Assembly: GCA_963556495.2 (NCBI GenBank)
Contig: OY747710.1
Location: forward strand, 20,529,500 to 20,593,499
Reading direction: 5' to 3'
From: Valencia hispanica
Taxonomy: Eukaryota; Chordata; Actinopteri; Cyprinodontiformes; Valenciidae
Length of the DNA: 64,000 nt
The position numbers and the translations under genes are program-made. Positions 11,323 to 61,740 of the stretch are shown one piece after another. The notes beneath the pieces are model-generated. The model ran no database searches, had not been told where the DNA came from, and was given only the letters and a program-made list of their open reading frames with translations. The stretch's first letter is position 1, and the number at the start of each line of letters is the position of its first letter.

Positions 11323-13180
11323 GCACTGTATCTTTATGAGAAACCATTAATGTTCCCAGATAGCAGAGTTTAGTGATACCTGGGAGTCCTCTCTGTTTTG
11401 TTTTGGTGTCACTTCTTCAAGTTTTGCTACAGAACGTTTCATTGTTTAGGTCACTTAGGTCAGCACATAAAAATTCTGCATGTGTTCAGGTATAAAACAA
11501 TGCCATATTTGTTTGGAACATGTGTATACCAAACCAACAGGGCTGTACCAGATATTTTCGGGACTAATATGTGTACCGTTGCACACCGTCTCTTGCCGTA
11601 GTGCATCCGATATACAGGCTGGATAATACATTGTTTCAAATAGAGAGCCAAACCGTGCCTATATGTTGCATAGCTTCCTTTACCAATTGACAAAATGGTG
11701 CTTAGTCAGTTACTTTGCAGTGTCTTGAATCCAGAGTTAAGCTCTTCTTTTTGCCCAACTACTTCCACTATAAGGCATGTGTAAACCCTGCAATGCCCCT
11801 GTACCTCCAGGAGGTGTCAGGCTGACACACATCACAGTGCTGCACACAACCAGAGTGAAACTAAGCCGTCAGGGTAAGATTCCCCCACATTCTCTGACAG
11901 CAAGCAAACAAGCATCAGCCAGAAAGAGGAAACCTATTGATTTTGACACGGTACTAAAAAAAGGACAAACACGGTAGTTGAGGAGAGTGGACACATGAGA
12001 AGCAGCCTTGACTCTGAGGCATCATCAGCGGTGGTGGTGGTCTAAATGAGGAGGGCTGAGAGAGAGAGAGAATCTAGGGTAATTGCAAGAGAGGAGGAAA
12101 GAGAATTGTAAATAATAGACGACATTCAGGAACTCCTTGTATGCAGGGTTTTTCCCTTGGGTAACTGCAGTGCATAAAAATACACATAAACATGCAGACT
12201 GGATGCCCCTTACACATAAATGTAAAGCTCCCAAGAAAATAAATCTGCTAGAGCACATAATATAGAGACTAATCCCGCACACCAACTAGCTGTATGCATC
12301 ATTTCCCACTCCTGCTGGATAAAAAAAGCTCATTATCACATGAGAGGAGGGACAGCCTTTTGTCTTAATAGTATTTATCTCTCTCTCTTGTTTCTGCCTA
12401 CCTCCTACAACGTTTCCCTCCTCAAAAACAAACATAGCAGGGAATCCCTCCCCATTCTTGCACTCCCCCTTTCATCCTTTTTCCACTCATTTTTCTGTTT
12501 TTCTCTCTTTTACTCCCCTGAATTTGCTTCATACATCAAATCCCTCGTCAAGTTGGCTACATGATAAACCAGTACTCTTTTTTTTCATTCTTTAATCCTC
12601 CCTCACACTAACATGACTCGGGCAGATTTGTAGCATGTGATTTCAATTACCAGAGACAGAAACACACTCCACCAGCAGTTGGCTTTAGCAGATTGCGAAA
12701 TGAAGACAATGAGTTAAAGGAAGCAATGAACTGTGACCAACTAAAGAAGAAAATCACCTCTTTTACACCAGTTACGTCCATCTGTGCATGATTTGTAGAG
12801 CTTAGTAGGGCTTTATTAAATACATTAAAAGCCAAAGGTCATCATATTTTGGAGGCTGAAAATATTGAACAACATGGATAACCAAAACCAAAATAGATTA
12901 TAGGCCTTTCCATTTTTTTAATAATGTAAATAACAAACTTTAAAAAGCACTTTAAAAAAATAAAATCAGTTTTTTTAGCCACACCTTTAAGACAGGATAT
13001 ACACTTATACATATGGGTCACAACCCAACGTTTGTAACGGCACTAGTTTAAAGCTTGTCGCTGTCATAGGCTGTAAACAGAGAATTAATTGTTTACCTTA
13101 AAAATATATTTTTTCAATGGTAATATGTTGATTAGATGTGTGGCTACTTATCAGTGACATACAAGGAGATTGTGGAGAAC
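11323..13180. other. Intergenic stretch, no gene seen
   Basis: No convincing exon or element. A short (AG)n run lies near 12058-12070, and a CT-rich block at 12370-12560 produces a 74-codon chance frame. Confidence 0.4.
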
Positions 13181-13850
13181 TGACTACAAAGGTCAAGGTC
13201 AAAGTCAAATTTGTTTATATAGCACATTTTAATCACCATACACTTACCAAAGTGATGTACCATAAAATGCAGAGATACTTCCAACTAAGCAAGGAAATAT
13301 CACAATATGCATCAATTAATAAAAACAAAGCAAGCCATGAATTGCAATTATCTAAAAAAATTATTTTAGCTAGAACCAAAAGCCATGGAAAATAAGTGAA
13401 TCTTGAACAGCAATTTAAAGTGTGTTCTGCCTCGGTTACCTCTCTGTTTTAACCAGTTCTTGGGCAGTCTGAGACCCTCAACCAGAGGTGTGGATATGAA
13501 GAAACTCTAGTCCATAGCACAAAGTCCATAAAAAACCCTTAAAAGTAAGTAATACATTTTTTTAAACGACCCAAAATCAAACAGGAAGCCAGTGAAGAAA
13601 GGATAGGACAGAAAACATATGATAACCCTTCTTAAAACCAGTTAAAAGATGACCTGTGGGATTCTGGACTCTATGCAGATAGAGGTCATCTTCAAAATGA
13701 GGGATAAACTCTGAGGATGGAAAGACAGGTTCTCTGTTGGAAACACGTTTGCCCCAGAATTATAAAACAATTGAAGTTTTATATTTAATGGAAGGGACAA
13801 CCCAAATCTGAACAAAGAGGACACAGCACAGTTTATGCCACAGTTGGGAC
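13181..13850. repeat. Dispersed teleost repeat, degraded
   Basis: Starts with GTCAAATTTGTTTATATAGCACATTT and later contains AAATCAAACAGGAAGCCAGTGAAG and GTGGGATTCTGGACTCTATGCAGA. These phrases recur in a retroelement-like family common in fish genomes, recognised here from memory. No intact frame is present and I cannot place it in a class. Confidence 0.45.
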
Positions 13851-15669
13851 AGATGGCTTGAGCAATGAATCAACAGCCAAACCACTGAAGGAACCACTGA
13901 CACTGTTGTGGGCCTAACATTTCTCAGGTAAGAAAATACTTTCTTTTACAGACGTTTTTATTATTTATGAGCCTCCTGTCAGTAGGGAAAGTTTGCTGAT
14001 ACCTATAAATCAATGAGCACTCCAAACAATACACCAGTACACTTCAACACAATAATTAGCCCCAGATTTGGGTGGGGTTTTTCTTGTGTATTAGCAAAAT
14101 AAATGAGTTTCTGATTATAGCTATGATCTGATTAGATATCGGAATTTTAACTTCACATCGATTAATGCAAGTTTTGCTGGAGATCAAGGTGACTTGTTAG
14201 AGCCAAACAACATGTTTTGAAAACACTAACTGTAGATAGACTTGCAGAGGTTGAATGGGGACAGATGGTGTCCTCAGAATAAGGTTTTGACTTCTGGATT
14301 GCTGTAGAACGGTTTTACACTCAGAATAAAACACAGACTGATTATGTGGATAAAACTGAGAACTGCACAATAGCTGCACAGTTTGGTAATACAACGTTGG
14401 AAATTCTGGTGACACAGTTGTTGGGAGAAATGGGAACACTGACCCCGATATGGATTCAGAGTAACATTGCTGGTCTTGAATGCTGCCTGAACTTTATGAA
14501 GGAGTTGTTTATCCCCTAAATTAATAAATTACAGGTAGACTGGCCTCAAGACAGAGCACTTTTAAAGTCCTGGGTGGCATGCAATTTCTAGGTCTCTAAG
14601 CTACTGCACTCAAAAAACATGTCTCCTGACCTCCTCTTCCTTTCTGGATAAACAACAACATTTATCTTCATATTATGAACTCACATTTGAGCTAGAGTCT
14701 TTTCTTCTGGGTGGCCATTGTGTTATACAATGAGGCTCCAATCATTATTCCGTCACTATTTGACAATTCTCAGCTGCATTCTTCACTGGCTTGTGCTTGC
14801 TTTTACATATATTTCTCAGTTCTGTACATGGAAATGGATATAACTAATGTGAGCCACAAGCTTGAACACAACTAAAAAGAAAAGAAAATTCTAGAAATTC
14901 TAATACAACCCTTCAATCAATTTATTTAGGCAAGACACTTAAATAGCTTGAGAGAGACAGCCTTAACACTGTTATTCTGCAGTGTACCCAGCACCCAGGA
15001 GCTGATACACAGATAGTGACAGGTACAAGAAAAGCCACTGATAACAGAAATGATGTCTGTGTCTCTGAGATAACATTAAACAGAAGATGCTCCATTTTAA
15101 TTCCGTTCAGCATCATTACTGCAGATATGAAAGCAACAGACGTGCCGACGGTAACATGATAGAAGTTGTATATGTTGTTTTGAAAGGCTGTTTCATGCCA
15201 CAGAATTTGCTTTGTTTGTGTGTGAGTGTGTGTGAATGTGTGTAAGTGTTAGGAAGCAGATGACGAAGACGGTGAGAGGCAGCCGTCCTTTTGAACGGTC
15301 GATGTATCAAGAGGGAGATTAGTGTCAAGAATCTCTTCCCCTTTGTATTTGACCTTGTCTCGCATTGGCAGGCCGTGTCATAAATCAAACATGTTGTCAC
15401 ACATGGATTGTGTTGCAAGCATTTGAGTGTGTATGTTTGACAAGGCTGCAGCTGACCATTATTGTCATCATTGCTCCAGTAAGGCAGAAATGCTCTGTGA
15501 AGGTATGTTTTCAGGGCACTGGGTTGATTGTTGTGCTTTTGTCAGCAGGTTCAGGAGGGAACTTCTAGGCTGAAATTTATGACAGAAATGTGGCATGGCT
15601 TTGTAAAGGTGTTCATTTTGAAATTATAATCCTATTTCACAGCAAGAACTGAACAAGAGTTAAAAGAAG
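13851..15669. other. Intergenic stretch, no gene seen
   Basis: No repeat family or exon is recognised. A TG-rich run at about 15217-15250 and a somewhat GC-richer patch at 15180-15480 are the only compositional features. Confidence 0.4.
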
Positions 15670-16245
15670 AAATACACTGCTTTTCAAAATAATTAATAAA
15701 TCTTTGTAAAAGATAGCTCAAACTCAGATTGGAAGCAGAGATCTACAAGTCTTGTTACAGATTCTCATTTGGGTTTAAGTCTGGACTTTGTCTAGGCCAT
15801 TCTAACATCTGAATATTCTTTGATCTAAACCATTCCTTTGTAGCTTTTACTGTATGTGAAGTTGTTGTCCTGCAGTAAGATGAACTTCCACCCCAGTCCA
15901 AAGTCTTTTGAAGCTTCTATCAGGTTGTTTTCAGGTATTGCCCTGCATTTGGCTGATTTCATCTTCTGATTCCTTTTAAAGAGTTTCTCTGTTGGTGCTA
16001 AAGACAAGCATCCCCACAGCAATATGCTACCATCAACATGTCCGCATGTGGGGGTGGTGTGTCAAACTCATTTTTTGTTTTGTTTTGTTTTTATGAGAGT
16101 GTTTCTTCACTAATGTTCTCTAACAAACCTCTGTGGCATTCACAGAACAGCTGGATATATGCTGGTGGACTCTGTTTACTAATGAGTGTAATTGCGGATG
16201 TCAATTGCATTAGATTTTATTTAAAGGTAAGAGAGTAAAGGGGGT

Positions 16246-16418
16246 GAATACTCAGAGGTACCCAGTTCAAATCTTGCTCCCTCCCTTCACTGCGATAATT
16301 GGGGAGGTTACGTCAGGAAGGGCATTCAGCGAGAAAATCATCTGCCAAGTCCATCTACATGCAGCTGTAGAGTGGGAGAGACTGCTGTGTGGAGGAAGGT
16401 GCCGAAAAGACAAAAAAA
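16246..16418 (+). mobile_element. Short SINE insertion with 12-bp target duplication
   Basis: AGTAAAGGGGGT occurs at 16234-16245 and again at 16419-16430, and the Tc1 host sequence continues across it. The 173-bp insert contains GTTCAAATC, a fit to the RNA polymerase III B box, the phrase GTCAGGAAGGGCATTCAGCG, known from fish SINEs, and ends in an A-rich tail (AAAAAAAA). It was inserted by target-primed reverse transcription, with the machinery supplied by a LINE. The A box is not obvious, so the 5' end may be truncated. Confidence 0.75.
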
Positions 16419-16550
16419 AGTAAAGGGGGTCAAAAGAAATGCACCCCAAAGAATTTTTTTTTGTAAAAAGACACGCATGTATTTTTGTCCTTTCAATTCA
16501 CAACTATGCACTATTTTGTTTTGATTACATAATATCCTAACAGACTACAC

Positions 16551-17294
16551 AAGTGTTTCTCAAACTTTTTTTATCATTCCCCACTTTGGACAAAGGAGTA
16601 TACACAAGCCCCCCATGCTTTTATCGCCCCAACAGAATGGTGACCACGGCTGATTTTTACAGTGTTTTATTTATTTAAATAGCCGAGTTAGTCTACAAGT
16701 TTTTAAGGGTATAGATTAGTTGGAAAAAGGGGTTGCGCACTGGTATAAAACCGGCTCAGAAATAGTAGTTGCTACATCTAGAACTTCAGCACACAGTTGG
16801 AGAAAATAAAAGTTGTAGTTTTATCAAATTTACAAAGCTTTCAAAAGTACAAAATAAAAATAAATAAATAAAATAAATAAAGAACAAGATACTCATCCCT
16901 GTATTTCCTCCATGGTTGACCGTGTGACTTCTCTGACTCTGAAACGTTCCCTGATCTTTTTAGATATTTGTACATTTTGTAGATGGAATCACTGATAATG
17001 CGGCTATTCAGCTTGTTTTGTTCTGCTGCGATATATTCTGACGTCAAACTCCCAGCCTGATGTTCCAGGTCCCGGTTCTGTTTACAATGATGATCACAAT
17101 TGCTAATTTATTTGAGTGTGTTTAATTTTGTGAGAGGGGGGAGCTGGTTGATTTAATTTACAGTGCAGTGAAACATTCACAATGACAGAATCTAGGGGGG
17201 AAAAAAACTATTTAAATCCCATTGATGTCACGCCCCACCTGCAATACCTCTGCGCCCCACCAGTGGGGCTCGCCCCATAGTTTGAGAAACACTG
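16551..17294. mobile_element. Non-autonomous hAT transposon with 8-bp duplication
   Basis: GACTACAC flanks the insert exactly (16543-16550 and 17295-17302). The left end AAGTGTTTCTCAAAC and the reverse complement of the right end CAGTGTTTCTCAAAC match over 14 of 15 bases, the usual hAT (Charlie/Ac-like) terminus. The 744-bp interior has no transposase; its 68-codon minus frame is not recognisable. It must have been mobilised by a hAT transposase supplied elsewhere. Confidence 0.85.
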
Positions 17295-17372
17295 GACTAC
17301 ACTGAGATCTGTTGTTATAATATGACAAGATGTGAAAAACCTCAAGGGGTGTAGATACTTTTCCTAGTCACT

Positions 17373-18316
17373 GTGTGTCGCTTACCTAAATTAAAACAAT
17401 AGACAAAATGGAACAAACACATTGACTTAAGATGGCGACAGAAGCTTGCAGATGCATTGCTGCATCTAGTGAACTGAAAAAAGAAAGCACATGTCAACTG
17501 GCACTGAGAGTACCAAACAGAACTGAAACCAGAACATGAATCTGAACAGAGACATAGCACAAAAATAAACCCAATGCTACAGATTAGCTCATCTGTATTG
17601 GATAAAAGATTTAGCAACCAGTTGTTTGTCATTCCTAATTTCCGTGGACATGAGGCTGCATCAATAATAAGACACAGCCTGAATTTGATTGTGTTATTGT
17701 ATATTCTCTGATTGCGATGGCATGTGAAGAAATAACACAGCAGCCTGATATCCAGGGGAAAAGATGTTGCAGAATCTATAGCTGTTCTTTTTTGGATGCT
17801 TCAATTCCTCTTTTCAGAAGCTAGCAGAGAGAGGATTCTATTTATGAAGGAGGGTGAGATCTTTAATGATATTATGAGCTTTGTTCAACCGGTATGTGAT
17901 GCAAATTTACATTAATCTTTCCCGGTTTTCATAAACAAAACAACTCATTGTTAGTTTGTTTGCTTTTTGATCAAATTATTCATTTTCTGCTGTCAATGTT
18001 TTTGGATGTATTCATAGTTTTTATATTGGAGAGACATTTACAAAAGTCAGGACATGGATCACATAATTATATAACTTAAAAAACCCTCTTCTTTAGGCAT
18101 TAAGGATGCTGTGCTTATAAATTAGTTTCCATCACGAAGTATGTCTTGCTCTGACTTAATCATTAAGTAAATAAATTGTTGTTTTGGTTTACATATTCAA
18201 AATAATCCAATGTAATGCTAAAGAAAAAAGAAAACTTCACATGATACATATGCTTAAAATTAATATATTTTAAATAATTTTTCACTTTATGACAACATAT
18301 TTTTAGGATTTGTATG
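17373..18316. other. Intergenic stretch, no gene seen
   Basis: AT-rich sequence; a 96-codon minus frame at 17632-17342 overlaps the end of the Tc1 remnant and has no recognisable domain. Confidence 0.4.
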
Positions 18317-18706
18317 TGACTGGGGCTCCACAGTGGCACAGTTGGTAGTACTGTTGCCTTGCAGCAAGAAGATTCTGGTTTCAAATCTTTCTGCCTAATT
18401 CGGCAACTTTCTGAGTTTGCATGTTCTCCCTGTGCATACGTGTGTTCTCTCCAGGTACTCTGGCTTCCTCCCAAAGACATGACGGTGACCTTAATTGATC
18501 TCTCCAAATTGTCCATAGCTGTGTGCAAGAGTGTGCATGAATGGTGGTTTGTCATGTGTGTTCCTATGTTGCCCTGTGATGAACTGGTGACCTGTCCAGG
18601 GTGTACTCTGTCTCTCACCCAATGCCTGCTGGAGATAGGCACCGGTTCTCTGTGACCCTGCAAGGATAAGCGGGTTTGGATGGATGGATGGATGGATGGA
18701 TGGAGA
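18317..18706 (+). mobile_element. tRNA-type SINE-like retroposon with GGAT tail
   Basis: Begins GGCTCCACAGTGGCACAGTTGG, an A-box-like start common in fish SINEs, continues TGCAGCAAGAAGATTCTGG, GCATGTTCTCCCTGTGCAT and CCTGTCCAGGGTGTACTC, and ends in seven GGAT units (about 18678-18704). The same family recurs at 25163-25400. It has no coding capacity; the 203-codon minus frame across it is an artefact. It appears inserted in or beside the Tc1 remnant that follows. Confidence 0.75.
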
Positions 18707-18710
18707 CAGC

Positions 18711-19095
18711 CAGAGTTGAAAAACCTAATAGAAGCAGTAAAAGAAAACTGTGGCAGCGGTTCTCTTTCTAGCAAGATGTCAACCCTAAACAGCCAGAGCT
18801 ACAAAGAGACAGTTTAGATTAAAACGCATTTAGATGTTAGAATAACCCAGTCAAAAGCCAGACTTAATTTCCATGATAATCTTTGACAAGACTTCAAAAT
18901 TGATTTTTGTTAATGGTCTTGATCCAATCTGACTTGGTCTGAGCAACTTTACAAAGATGAATGAGAGGAAATTGTAGGCTCCAGTGTGATTTTCTAACAC
19001 ATAAAACCTCAATAAACTACATTAAATTATTTGACAAAATATTTAAAAAAAAACAATTCAAGGGGTATGAATACCTTTTCAATGCACTGCATGTG
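18711..19095 (+). mobile_element. Tc1/mariner remnant, family A (3' half)
   Basis: Contains CAACCCTAAACAGCCAGAGCTAC, the codons of the family's DPKH-type catalytic block in degraded form, and ends CAATTCAAGGGGTATGAATACC near 19080. Stops break every frame. Confidence 0.65.
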
Positions 19096-19349
19096 CACTT
19101 TTCTTGACAAGTAGAACAACAGGAAGATCGGATGAAAACACCAGAATGTTACCATGAAGCATTTGTAACCACAACTGAGTGAAAAGACAGTGACTCACTT
19201 AAATGACTTCGAGCCCATCAGACACTGACTGGCTCAGAATCATGGGCAGATGGACAGAGAATAGAGTTAAAGAGTAAAGCAAGGGCTAATAACACAATTG
19301 TCAGTTTGTCAGCAACAATTACACCTATCAGTGAAGTACTTGTGAAGTA

Positions 19350-19368
19350 TATATATATATATATATAT
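19350..19368. repeat. (TA)n microsatellite
   Basis: Uninterrupted alternating TA run of about ten units. Confidence 0.9.
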
Positions 19369-19765
19369 GATGATATCCAGATGAAGCCAAAAGAAGGATG
19401 CCCACTTTCATCTAATTTGTATCTAAATTTCCCCAAAGTGACTCTCCCTTTATCTGTCAGTTGCCTCCGTCCATTCTGGAGTGTTAATTTATGTTACACA
19501 CCTCTCCCGCCACATGACTTCACTGTTCTCTGCATTCCTTCCCATCAGATCAGTTCCCCCACTCCCAATCTGCCAATGTCTTCTGCTCTTCCTCCCAGCT
19601 GTCCTGGTCTTTCTCCTCTCCCTCATCGCTGCCAACTTTAATCAACAAAACATGACAGACTTGACCACACATGCAAACACCCACATCCAACCTTAGTATA
19701 CTGTGTATCTCAAGTTAAAACACCCTGTTAAAATGCCAGGTTAGAGAGATGTAAAAGATGAGAGC

Positions 19766-19957
<192 letters not shown>

Positions 19958-20116
19958 GTGTTTGGCAGCATCGCTTCTGTCAGTGTGCCCTAGGGCAGCT
20001 GTGGCTACAACGTAGCTTGCCATCACCAGTGGGTGAATGTCTGAATGTAATGTGAAGCGCTTTGGGCTTCTCAAGGACTAAATAAAGCGCTATACAAGTA
20101 CAGACCATTTACCATT
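19958..20116 (+). mobile_element. Retroposon fragment with CATTTAC heptamer tail
   Basis: Contains CAGTGTGCCCTAGGGCAGCTGTGGCTACAA and AATAAAGCGCTATACAAGTACAG, then a tail of ACCATTTACCATTTA. The same element lies in the opposite orientation at 36434-36746, where it carries a 14-bp target duplication. This copy is 5' truncated. Short-unit tails are typical of LINE-mobilised retroposons. Confidence 0.7.
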
Positions 20117-20985
20117 TAATCAGATGAAACAACTGGATGAAATTTTACATGGTGTCTTCGGAAAAAAAACTGAGCTGTCCTTGCGTCCATCAGTAATGTA
20201 AAGAGATTTCTATATATAAAAAAAGGACGACAATCAGGTAATTGACAATTTATCCTTGTGCTTATTGTGCATTTATTTTTTATCCTTTAAAGGTGGAGGA
20301 AGGGAGGGCCTCTTCAGACTCACTCTTAGACAGAAATGAGGAATCTGGTCCTGCAGACAAGCAGGCGCATCCAGCACCTCTTCCTTGAAAATCAGTTTAC
20401 GGATAAATCTCCTTGTGGGGGTATGTTTTCCAGGAAAGAGCTGAAGATCTCAGAGGGTTGAACTGGAAGTGAATGTAATTCCCAGAACATCTAAGGAGCA
20501 CACAAGGAGTTAACAAAAGATAATCGCTGAATCCTTAATACCATGCAGGTGATTACCAGATTAGGTTTACGGTTCATTACCGTCACAAAAACATGACATT
20601 TTAACAAGGGATTGATACACTTTTGCCAGCCACAGTATCTTCTGCCCCTTTTTCACTGTCCAGACTGTGCCTGCAGCTTTCTGGCTCGTGTTAATTTGTA
20701 ATCAGCAAGAGAGGAGAAATGACTAGAAAGACAAGAGAGGGAATGACAAAAGTCGGGATAATGGAAAATGTTATGTGTGGTTGCCTTGATATAAGTCAAA
20801 TAAAGGAAGAGGGGTGTAAAGGTTGAAGAAGCAGCAGAAAAGAAATGAAGAGATACCCCAAAGTGAGAGATAGGAGCAGAGATGACTCAGATGACAATAA
20901 AAGAGACTGCATCAGTCTGACTGTAAAGGAGAATCCTATGCTGTTTTTTTTTTTTTGCATCATTGCGTGTAGTTTTATCGCGTGG
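20117..20985. other. Upstream flank of fam131b, no exon seen
   Basis: Unique-looking sequence with no coding frame I can support. It is the proximal upstream region of fam131b and could hold regulatory elements, but I recognise no specific site. Confidence 0.35.
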
Positions 20986-21270
20986 GGATGTGGGAGGCAG
21001 GGATGGGGGTGGAGAGGGTGGAGGGGGTGGAGTGGGTAGAGACAGCCGCTGCGGTGCATTGTCAGGCTGAGCGCACGCAGGAGAGGGAGACAGAGAGAGA
21101 ATCCCCCATTTTAGCTCAACAATATTACAGCAGTGCAGCGATATCTACAACAATGGCAGTCTGGCACTCTCAGCACTGTGCTATCGATCCAAGCAGTGGA
21201 AACCCAATACATGCACACGTTCCCTGATTTTTTTTCTTTGATTTTTTTTCTCTTTGCATGTAGTTCTCAG
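20986..21270 (+). promoter_or_regulatory. Putative fam131b promoter / 5' region
   Basis: Base composition turns GC-richer with several CpGs (CAGCCGCTGCGG, GAGCGCACGCAGG) and GGAG-rich tracts, about 500-700 bp before the fam131b start codon. There is no TATA box at a convincing distance, consistent with a broad CpG-type start. The exact transcription start cannot be read from sequence alone. Confidence 0.4.
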
Positions 21271-21321
21271 ATGAAATTGAAAAACTGCAGAAATTCTCAC
21301 CGAACACGCTCACTGGTGCAG
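21271..21321 (+). other. Candidate upstream exon of fam131b
   Basis: A strong acceptor (long T-rich tract, then GTAGTTCTCAG) ends at 21270, and a donor CAG|GTAGGA follows at 21322. The 51-bp interval is open in two frames. A second good acceptor (CTGACCCCCCTCAG) ends at 21444, so a 123-bp intron at 21322-21444 would join this segment to the leader of coding exon 1. It is most simply an untranslated 5' exon; no transcript evidence is available here. Confidence 0.35.
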
Positions 21322-21444
21322 GTAGGAAATTGTTAGGGATTTTGATGGCAAAACATTTGTGAAAATCTCACGTGACATGTGTGTTTTAAATCATTGTAAT
21401 TATGTCTTGCACCCTTAATTTAGTCTCAATCTGACCCCCCTCAG

Positions 21445-21719
21445 GCACACTTGACTTACAAACTGGATCTCCTCTAAGAAACCGCACTGGAGACGGAGAG
21501 CACGAGTGAGGGAGAGATCGAGCAAGCGCAAGAGGAGGGGAGAGAGACAGAGAGAGCATAGCAGAGGAAAAGGAGGAAAAAACAGAGGAGGAGGAGGAGG
21601 AGGAAGAAGAAGAAGAAGAATCAGAGAGAAGGAGAGAGTCGCAGGAGGAAGGAGGAGGAGAATGCTCGGCGTCTGGGCAACACTTCCACGCTTGTGTCCA
21701 GGGCCTTTGTGAATACACC
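21445..21719 (+). promoter_or_regulatory. Purine-rich 5' leader of fam131b with uORF
   Basis: From about 21490 to 21660 the + strand is nearly all A and G (GGA and GAA repeats), which would give an unstructured leader and a DNA tract able to form triplex. A 16-codon upstream frame (ATG at 21662, stop ending at 21712) ends 7 bases before the fam131b ATG at 21720. It may reduce translation of the main frame, an inference from uORF behaviour in general. Confidence 0.55.
21662..21712 (+). CDS. 16-codon upstream ORF in fam131b leader
   Basis: ATG at 21662 in a moderate context (GAGAATGC) encodes MLGVWATLPRLCPGPL and stops at 21710-21712. No other ATG lies between it and the fam131b start, so a scanning ribosome meets it first. 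The peptide itself resembles nothing I know; its likely effect is regulatory. Confidence 0.4.
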   Translation: MLGVWATLPRLCPGPL

Positions 21720-60497
<38,778 letters not shown>

Positions 60498-61740
60498 GCT
60501 CCTGATCATTAAGACTCCTGAATACAAACTAACCTGGGAGTCAACAAGGGACGAGCAACATACAATATATATCTATTAATCCGTTCCTTTTCAGGTATCA
60601 AAAACTTTTTGGTTTGAAGGTGAATTCCTTAAAATGACTCACAGCAAGACATGAGCTCATGCAACAAAGGACACCTCTGTCTTTGTAAGCCTTACACCCC
60701 GAAGGTTTAAAAAATAGAGTTGAAACAGAGCAGAGGAGGGCAAGGATGAGGAGGAGGTTGAGCATTTTCAAAGGGGGCAAAGAAACCAGACTGTGATGGA
60801 GAGGAGGGCAATAGAAACATGCATGCTTTTTCTTTGAAGACCAACAACTCAAACCAGTCTTTGTCTTATGATAAAAATAAAAACCTAACATAAATCAGAA
60901 GAAGAAGAACAATTTTTCTATTAAAGCAAAAAAAGAAAGAACTGTAAGTGATGTATAAGTGTGTGATGGGATCTTAAAGGTTACCTGATGGAGAGCTGCT
61001 CTGTTTACAGCCCTTAACACATTAATTTTCCTCTTGGATCAAACACATAAACCCAAACACTACAAAAAGCAACCCAAGCAATTTAACAGCTGCTTAAAGA
61101 AGTCTCAGCATTTCAGTGAAATGCAGTTTAACTCCTCTGAAATCAATTCTTCTGCAACTTTGTGGCACAACCCAGGGGCAAGGCCGCTCTGCTGACTGCA
61201 CACACCCCACCCTGCACAGATAAGGATTGTACTATAAGATAGCGTGCTTCCTACTCTGTCTCTCTGTATGCATGTCCTTCAGAGTACCACAGAGTACCTG
61301 TAACTATACAGCACTGTAAAAGACTTTGCACTGAACCATTGCAATCCCAGGTGGGAGTTCCTCGACGGAGACAACTGCATATGTGACTTTAGTTGAGTTT
61401 GCGTTGTTTTTATTTTTGTTTTTTGCACTAAAGCAATCCAGCAGGTCAGTGTTTGCCTTTGGACTGTTGGCTTGTTCCCGTTCTGACAACCAAAACCACC
61501 CGAGCCACTTCATGACGCAAGAACACTCAGCTGCTTTGTTTTTCACATAGATCCTGACACACAGAGGATGTTGACCATTATTCTGAATGTACTAGATGAT
61601 GGGGGGCCGGTGCACGAGCGCTGATGGGCCACTCAGAGCCGCACCGTATACACGGACACAGGAATATCTAAATTGTAACCAGCAATAGGCAGAGGAAACA
61701 CTGGCCTTCCAAAAAACAAAATAAAAAAGACCAGTCCAGC
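60498..61740 (+). other. fam131b: fam131b 3' untranslated region (extent estimated)
   Basis: AATAAA signals lie at 60876-60881 and 61720-61725; the second is followed by T/G-containing sequence suited to cleavage. The region carries no repeat and no frame of interest. The transcript may extend further, to about 62450, where the next Tc1 copy starts. Confidence 0.5.

Larger units (their letters stand above)
15670..17372 (-). mobile_element. Tc1/mariner remnant (family A) carrying a SINE and a hAT insertion
   Basis: On the minus strand the remnant covers the first part (AGTCTGGACTTTGTCTAGGCCATTC, TGAACTTCCACCCCAGTCC, AGCATCCCCACAGCAATATG), then jumps across a large deletion at about 16072-16090 to CACTAATGTTCTCTAACAAACC, and ends in CCTCAAGGGGTGTAGATAC (about 17340-17372). 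Within it, 16246-16418 and 16551-17294 are later insertions with clean duplications. The catalytic core is missing, so it is dead. Confidence 0.75.

Noticed and set aside
18163..18774. 203-codon minus-strand ORF
   Set aside because: It runs antisense across the SINE-like retroposon and its GGAT tail (His-Pro-Ser-Ile repeats). No domain is visible.
21165..21185. RE1/NRSF-like motif near the promoter (CTCAGCACTGTGCTATCG)
   Set aside because: Only the TCAGCAC half matches the consensus; the GGACAG half is absent.
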